Source: Platerodrilus igneus
Taxonomy: Eukaryota > Arthropoda > Insecta > Coleoptera > Lycidae
Direction: 5' to 3'
Assembly: GCA_036346225.1 (NCBI GenBank)
Contig: JARFIW010001344.1
Location: forward strand, 372,001 to 436,000
Length of the DNA: 64,000 nucleotides
In this document: positions 57,873 through 64,000 of the stretch, one piece after another
How the letters are laid out: the number at the start of each line of letters is the position of its first letter
Numbering within the stretch: position 1 is the first letter of the stretch
The notes under the pieces: generated by a model
The model's database searches: none
What the model was told of the DNA's origin: nothing
Seen by the model: only the letters and a program-made list of their open reading frames with translations
Position numbers and translations under genes: made by a program

Positions 57873-60818
57873 TTATGACTGTTCGGAATTAAGAAAACTT
57901 TTTAAGCTCTTTTTTAGTGAACACATATTGACAAAACTCTTACACTCATGCGGTAAGCTATTAAATAGATTTGGTATCAGATAGGCCAGTGTTTTTTCTC
58001 CAAAAGTATTTAGTACCCGTGGTACTATATAGCTTTCTTCCCTTATATTGTAATTACTAATTTTTTTCTGAAGATAGGTATCATCAAAATAATAATCTAA
58101 GACCATTTTATAATAAAACAATCCCTTAACACTAAGTAAATCGGAATTTTTCAATAAGCTGTTTAGTGTTCTATTGCCTTGGTTAGAGCAAACCAATTTC
58201 AACAGTCTTCTTTGTATAGCATCGATTTGCTTTATATATACGTCGCTGGCAAAACCCCACGCTTCCAACCCATATCGCATAACGGATTCCGCCAACGCCA
58301 CATATATAGCCTTTCTAACTGTTTGCGGTAGTAGATGTTTTACATAATACAATTTGACTAATACTACTTTCAGTTTATTACAAACATTTGTTATGTGGCT
58401 GTCCCACCTAAAATAACAATCAACCGTAATGACAAGATATGTATAATTTAGACAATAAGAGACGGTTGTACAATCACTTAAGCAAGAGAATTTATTCATA
58501 CGCTGTAATTGCATACATTTACAAGAATGAATTTTTATGCGTGGAGTATCTCTATCTAGATGAGGCGATGTTATGTGCATTAACTTCGTTTTGTCTTTGT
58601 TAATTATTAACTCATTATCATGCGACCATTTTGTCAGATTATTTATATCTAGCTGCATTTGTTTTTCTGCAATGTGTAACTTCTTATGCACTGCTATCAA
58701 CATTACATCGTCTGCAAATATATACACTTTACAGTTTCTTATTATTTGAGGCAAATCGTTTATGTAGATTATGAATAATAGCGGTCCTAAAACTGACCCC
58801 TGTGGGACTCCTAAATTCAGCTGTTGTTCATAACTAAGTGCGTTATTAATTTTAACTACAAATTTTCTGCATTCTAAATAACTTTTTATTAGCTCTAAGC
58901 TCGGGCCTCTAAAACCTAACATGTTCATTTTATGTAATAATATATTATGATTTACGGTTTCAAACGCTTTTGAATAATCTACGAATAAACAAAGTATATT
59001 CATCTGAAATTGTAGTTTTTGGTAAACTAAATTAGAAAAACGGGATAATAACTTATTTGTGCCTAGACCTTTACAAAACCAAATTGCTCTTTACTATAAT
59101 ATCATTCGATTTTATAAACTGATTTATTTGCTTTGCAATATGTTTTCAAATACTTTGTCTATAAAGGATAGTATTGCAATAGGTCTATAATTTCCGAAAT
59201 CTGTGAGGCTACCTTTTTTATGAATGGGTTTTATAATCGCAATTTTTAGTGCAGTTGGGATTTTTCTGTTTTTAATTATGAGGTTTATTAAATTTGTTAT
59301 TATTTGAACGGCTTCATCCTTCAGAAATAGCACATCCCTAATTCGTATGTTATCAAAGCCGGGCGTCTGTGATCTACGTATTTGTGCTAACGCAATTTTT
59401 ACAAAATCTTTCGTCACCAGCTGCAGTCGCATACTACAATGTACGTCGTTGTTAGATAAATTCATTTGCAGATGCTTTTGATCACAATTGTGAACTATTT
59501 CTTTAAGATTGTTAGAGAATATATTTGCAAATTTATTTGCAATGACTATATCTTCAAGTTCGGGCATAGCCTGTTTGATAACCTCATCCACGCTGTTTTT
59601 CTTTTTATGCTGTAGTAGATCATTAATCGCCTTCCATGTTAACTTTGTGTTATTATTTAAACTCTTAAATTTTTGTTTATAATGATTTTGCTTATCTTTA
59701 CGTATTTTTGATGTTAAGTAGTTTCTGTATTTTTTATAATCATCCATGTGATCTGGATTTTTGTCTTTTCCATCTTCTAAACAACTTATCTCTAAATGCT
59801 ATACATTTTAGTAGTTCGTTGTCATCCATTCCTTTTAACCCTCCTGGTTTGAGACCCGGTGTATTTAAATTTTATGGCCTACCGTGTACTTGCTGTTATC
59901 ATATATATTATTGAATGCTAAACTAATTTTTTATATAGGTCTTCTGGTTCTTTAGTATCCACAAAAAGTTTAAAATCTAAATTCACAAGTTTGCGTCGAA
60001 TATAACTTTCGTTAATTCTTGTTTCTACTTTAGTAATAGACCCAATATCCTCTAAAATAATCTTCATTACCAAAATATAATGGTCAGATATTTTAGTCTG
60101 TATTATGCCTGAATTTATAGATTTATAAATACCTCTAACAAAGAGGTGGTCTATTGCTGATGATGTCATATTGAAATTATAAAATTGTTGGCGCGTATAA
60201 TCAAATATACACTGGTATAGACCTTCTGAATTTAACAACAACTCATATTTATCTTTTACCCGGCTTTGTAATTTTAAGTCAATATTAATATCTCCTCCAA
60301 AATTAATTTTTATAGCACTTACAAGCTTTTAGTTGGTTTTTAAATTCTGACAAGAAATCATAAATATTTCCACCGGGTGGTCTATATACAGTTATTAATT
60401 TTATATCATTTCCATTTACTAGTTTTAATGTTCCTTCTATATTTTCATAACAGGCGGTGTTATATAAATTTTCTTCGAAAGATAAAAGTTTCCGTATATA
60501 CATCATAACCCCACCACCTCTACCTTCACGACGCAATTTTGAATAAACATTAAATCCCTCAATATTATAATTAACTATATCTTTATCATGAATTGATACT
60601 TCGACCAGCATAATTATATCAAAAACAGAACTGGAAATATAAGCCATAAATTCGTCGAAATGACTTTTAAGCCCGTTTATATTTAGACAAATCACCGACA
60701 AACATGCATTATTATTTAAATTAACTTGGGTATTTACATCTATATTGTTCCATTCCTTAATATTTTTAAATAATTGATAATGAACCTGTTGTTGCTGATA
60801 CAATTGTTCGTTAATCAT
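57873..60818 (-). pseudogene. CR1-like ORF2: endonuclease and reverse transcriptase
   Basis: Starts MINEQLYQQQQVHYQLF at 60818. Endonuclease: VICLNINGLKSHFDEF, FDIIMLVEVSI, GRGGGVMMYIRK, TVYRPPGG, a shift near 60305, AIDHLFVRG and SDHYILVMKI. Another break near 59915-59750, then the RT: PGFDNIRIRDVLFL, IKPIHKKGS, NYRPIAILS, a shift near 59130-59010, LFVDYSKAFETVNHN, GVPQGSVLGPLLF and YIFADDVMLIAV with both catalytic Asp. The final 57873-59003 frame (376 residues) is open to the C-terminus. Catalytic motifs are intact; only frame breaks inactivate it. Confidence 0.87.
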
Positions 60819-60911
60819 TTTTAATTATCAAAGTTATAATTCTGAGGTAAAGCTTAATGTATTAATATCCTTAAAACTACAATAAATTAATCTAATAAAA
60901 TATGTTAGTTA

Positions 60912-61849
60912 TCAATTTAATTTTAACAAGTCGGCTTCACTATCAATTCTTACCACATTTGTCTCATTATTCGACCTTTTCGCTAGAACTTTTCCATATT
61001 TTACCCAAACATATGCCCAATTTTTATCTTTAGCACGTTGTTTAGCTTCATACAAGAGTTGTTTATTAAAAGCAGTTAAGTTCTCCAATAGAAATAATTT
61101 CCGTTCACTTTTATTATTTAAAACATCATTATTACTTACAACCATTTTACGTTTGCTAATTATCTTATCGCGTACAGCTTGAGAAGTGCATCTTACTATG
61201 ACCGCTGGTGTTGAGTCAAGGCGTCTCTTTGCTAATCGGTGCACTAGTTCGATTTGATCCGGTGTTACATCAACCCCCAAGCATTCATTTAATTTTATAA
61301 CGGCTGACCGTAAGTGATTCTCGTTTTCATTAGGCGTATAATCTAATCCATGGATTTCAAAGTTTACCATTCTACTTCTTTGTTCCATATTGTTAATTTT
61401 ATTTCCAAACCTCTAATTTTTATATCCTTCTTTTTATTTTCTTCCGCCAACTTATTAATAGCATCGGTAAGTTTAATGTTGCTATTCTTTAGCAAAGTAA
61501 CTTCTTCCCTTATACCATCATATAAATTGGAAAGGCCTTTTAGATCACTTACTAAGCTATCCATAACTGTTTTATATGCATCCAGCTTTTCTGTAATTTT
61601 ACTAAACATAATTTTTACGTCTTCATCTCCCTGTAGTTCCAATGAAGAAGGCGTGAGTGCTTGTGAATCTTTACCCCTACATTCTAAACACCTCCAAGAT
61701 TGCCTTTTAACAGTAGACATACCTTTAAATGTACCATCTGAAAGCCCTGAACATCCAATGTGGTAAGATCCCTCACAAACACAACAATTAATTATATAAC
61801 CATCCCTTGATAATTTTTCTGTACACTTTTTGCACTTCATTTTTATCAA
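60912..61849 (-). pseudogene. CR1-like ORF1: PHD finger, coiled coil, RNA-binding-type domain
   Basis: Two overlapping frames. The first (61849-61364) starts MIKMKCKKC and has a PHD-like C4-H-C3 pattern (CKKC, CCVC, HIGC, WRCLEC) in its first 60 residues, then a helical segment likely to form a coiled coil (LKNSNIKLTDAINKLAEEN). The second (61388-60912) continues VNFEIHGLDYTPNENENHL, LVHRLAKRR, PAVIVRCTSQAVRDKI and NWAYVWVKYGKVLAKR, similar to the FP-protein/L1-ORF1-like domain found after PHD fingers in CR1-group ORF1s. A one-base shift near 61380 separates them. Confidence 0.8.
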
Positions 61850-61975
61850 AACTGTATTTACGCGAGTATCATAAATAAGTAAGGGTTTTTTAAAGCATAA
61901 AAATATTAACGTACACTACTTAAATTTTTTCCTTCCACGAAAATGTATATATTAATCACTTCAGATTAATTCGAC

Positions 61976-62029
61976 GGAGCGCAAACAAGCACGTCCGACC
62001 TCTTCAAAGGTCGAGTCTCGAATGATCTC

Positions 62030-62030
<1 letters not shown>
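61976..62030. other. Junction sequence before the (AAT)n block
   Basis: Short GC-richer sequence (cggagcgcaaacaagcacg, cgagtctcgaatgatctcg). It could be the 5' end of the CR1-like LINE or a remnant of another element. Not resolved. Confidence 0.35.

Positions 62031-62105
<75 letters not shown>
62031..62105. repeat. (AAT)n block
   Basis: An uninterrupted run of about 25 AAT units, the longest in the window. It directly abuts the 5' UTR-like region that begins cccctcaggggcc. Confidence 0.95.
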
Positions 62106-62728
62106 CCCCTCAGGGGCCTGTTAGTTCCCAAACAGGTACGGGCATGGCAAACCCGAGGTACCCGAGCTCAGCTGTCCGCTGTCTAACACCTATCTTCCTT
62201 CAGCCCTCTTCCTATTAACCATTCCTCCTACCAAACTCCTAACCAGCCCATTCCATCCCATCGTTCACACATACACACACAAACACCTCACCCACACGAC
62301 ACTTACATTCCACACATACAGTTTATATGTGATCCGTTCTTCGACCTTCTGCTCTTCGGAATCGCGGTGGGGGATTGCATCGGTAGAGGGTACAGCTTAG
62401 AAACTGGGGTGGCGCACCGGGCCGCCAGGTAGGACAGGGACCCGAACCCCTTCTAACCAAAGGGAGGCTGTCCTATCAACTGGTGTATAATCTTGCCCCT
62501 TTAGTAGTGCTGGGTGGTGCCCAGATTGGGCCCTGCTGATGGGGGTGGGGGGCTTTGCCGAGGCCACTGCCATGCTTCTCCTGCGGGGGTTCTTGAGAGC
62601 TTGGGGGGAAATCGCGGTATCACGCAAAATACACACACGTACACACACACACACATCTGTGCGAGCTAAGGCACATCTCAATAGTAACACATCTACACAA
62701 TACACGCCTACTTCTAATTATAATTATA
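62106..62728 (+). other. GC-richer 5' UTR of a Jockey/I-like LINE
   Basis: Much richer in GC than its surroundings. It opens with a short palindrome (cccctcagggg), has G-runs (gggggtggggggc near 62540) and a (CA)n tract at 62632-62653, and leads into ORF1. Open frames on the minus strand here are composition artefacts. Confidence 0.55.
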
Positions 62729-64000
62729 ATGAATTACGAAAGCAATGTTGAAACGATAAACGCGCCACCCAACGCAACCGAGGTCCCAACCTCAAATCTA
62801 GATCTTGCTGCAGAGTTAGAGAATTGCAGCACTCTCATTAAACAACCTTCAGGGGATAAAACCCCACGGTCCCAAAATGATATGGGATTAATCTCAAATG
62901 CTGGTGATAGCAATAATAAAATTAAACTGGGCAATTCCTCAATGGCTGATCCAAATCCTCAATCAATGGCAAAGGTTTTAGAGAAAAAAGCGGAGACAAA
63001 CCGCACAATTATAGGTAAGGTAGACAGATATTCGAGTCAATTTGGGAAAAAATTGTATAATGTTAGGAATGAGAATAATGCATGTAGTAATAGTTCGTTT
63101 TCGTCCTTTTATGTTGTCAAAATGGAGAATGGAGACTTTGGAACAATAAACTCTTTTCTCATACAAAGATATATATATATATATATATATATGGGGAAAT
63201 TGGAAGAGTTAAAAATATTAAAAAAATTAAAGAAGGATTATTGGTTGAAGTATCCAACGCTAAGCAAGCATCTTTAATACAGAAAATGAAGACACTTGGG
63301 GATCATGTTGTATCAGTAGTGGCACATAAGACACTTAATTTAACAAAAGGGGTTATTACTTGTACTGACCTGTTGAATTGTTCGTTAGAGGAAATAATAG
63401 AGGAGTTATCGGAATCAGGAGTAGTGGATGCAAAACGGATAACTGTTAAAAGAGATGGTTGGGTACAAAATACTGCATCGATTATTCTAACTTTTAATCA
63501 GAAATCGCTTCCGAATAAAATAAATGTAGCTTTTTACTCCCTTCCCGTGAGGGCGTACATCCCGGCGCCTTTGCGTTGCTTGCGATGTCAATTGTTTGGG
63601 CACACAGCTGCCAATTGTAATAGACCGTCAGTATGTGCATGCGGCAAACCCTATCATGAAGACAGTCCATGTTCGCCCCCACCTGAATGTGTCAACTGTA
63701 GTGGCAACCATTTTTCAAACTCCAAAGAGTGCCCAAAATTTAAACTGGAGCAGGAAATCAAACGATACCAAACGCTTAACAGAGTTAGTTACTTTGATGC
63801 AAAGAGGGAAGTGATATTAAAATCACCTCCATCCGTAGGAGTGTCTTATGCACAAGCTGTCAAAAAGGTAGAGTCCGCGCCTACTTTAGATGTGAAACCT
63901 TTAATATCTGCGTTAATACCCGAAATGACTAGAGTTTTTGAAGAAATGATTAAAATGCAGTTTTCCAACTACATGCCCGAGGTTGTGCCCAAAGAACATG
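62729..64000 (+). pseudogene. LINE ORF1 (gag-like nucleic-acid-binding protein), runs off window
   Basis: ATG at 62729 (MNYESNVETINAPPN), Asn/Ser-rich N-terminus, then FYVVKMENGDFGTINSF. An AT dinucleotide run at 63169-63192 lies inside the coding region and shifts the frame. After it, GRVKNIKKIKEGLLVEV, CTDLLNCSLEEII and RAYIPAPLRCLRCQLFGH are open to the window end. Three zinc-knuckle-type sites follow (CLRCQLFGHTAANC; CACGKPYHEDSPC; CVNCSGNHFSNSKEC), then VSYAQAVKKV. This is the gag-like ORF1 of Jockey/I-group LINEs, which binds element RNA. The 3' end and any ORF2 lie beyond 64000. Confidence 0.85.
63169..63192. repeat. (AT)n run inside LINE ORF1
   Basis: About 12 AT units in the coding region, translating as Ile-Tyr repeats. 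The upstream frame continues through it into a short unrelated tail ending at 63277, while the conserved downstream sequence is in another frame. Confidence 0.9.

Larger units (their letters stand above)
56987..61975 (-). mobile_element. Near full-length CR1-like LINE
   Basis: Minus-strand element with ORF1 (61849-60912), ORF2 (60818-57873), an about 870-bp 3' UTR and a hexameric 3' tail. The 5' limit is uncertain, somewhere between 61850 and 62030. A PHD-type ORF1 and a short-repeat tail point to the CR1/Jockey group. Confidence 0.8.

Noticed and set aside
53724..62105. CRISPR-like array from repeated short units
   Set aside because: The units are plain AAT microsatellites with no spacers, in a eukaryotic setting.
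62397..62705. Minus-strand frame in the LINE 5' UTR
   Set aside because: Open because of GC-rich composition. It runs antisense to the leader of a clear ORF1, with no family likeness.

Overview
This looks like a transposon-dense stretch of an arthropod, probably insect, nuclear genome. It is AT-rich, full of microsatellites, and carries no host gene, rRNA or tRNA that I can recognise. Nearly all coding sequence belongs to mobile elements, most of them broken by frameshifts and stops. The host is inferred from the element types (Polinton/Maverick, BEL/Pao, Dong/R4-like, CR1/Jockey-like and R1/LOA-like LINEs), not from a host gene.

Layout. 1-4869 is gene-free. 4876-21262 is one complete Polinton/Maverick (adintovirus-like) element, with long terminal inverted repeats, (AGT)2 termini and a perfect 6-bp target duplication TATGTG. 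Its rightward half holds small unknown genes and a family-B DNA polymerase. Its leftward half is a tightly packed late-type cluster read toward the middle: small unknown proteins, a second copy of the polymerase N-terminal module, a candidate minor capsid protein, a basic protein, the double-jelly-roll major capsid protein, the FtsK/HerA-type packaging ATPase, a DUF8207-type protein, a fibre-like repeat protein and a retrovirus-like integrase with a chromodomain. The set covers replication, integration, packaging and capsid. Most genes are frameshifted and the polymerase lacks its catalytic motif C, so the copy is dead.

21.3-33.7 kb holds a 5'-truncated LINE attached to a long Z-DNA-type repeat, a nearly complete LINE on the minus strand (26.3-29.2 kb) with a short second copy of its 3' end, and a patch of degenerate LINE-end repeats with a TATCGATA cluster. 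A BEL/Pao LTR retrotransposon (33729-40521, minus strand) is nested inside one of those LINE copies, with a 5-bp duplication ATACG.

42-46 kb holds an R1/LOA-like LINE that has lost its reverse transcriptase but keeps an open endonuclease-linker-RNase H frame, flanked by a 14-bp direct repeat. 46-51.8 kb is mostly gene-free, with one hAT/ZMYM-type transposase remnant.

51.9-64 kb is a chain of four LINEs joined at AAT-repeat boundaries: a Jockey/CR1-like one ending in (AAT)n, a Dong/R4-like element with a restriction-like endonuclease sitting between two (AAT)n blocks, a CR1-like element with a PHD-type ORF1 on the minus strand, and the 5' part of a Jockey/I-like element whose gag-like ORF1 runs off the window.
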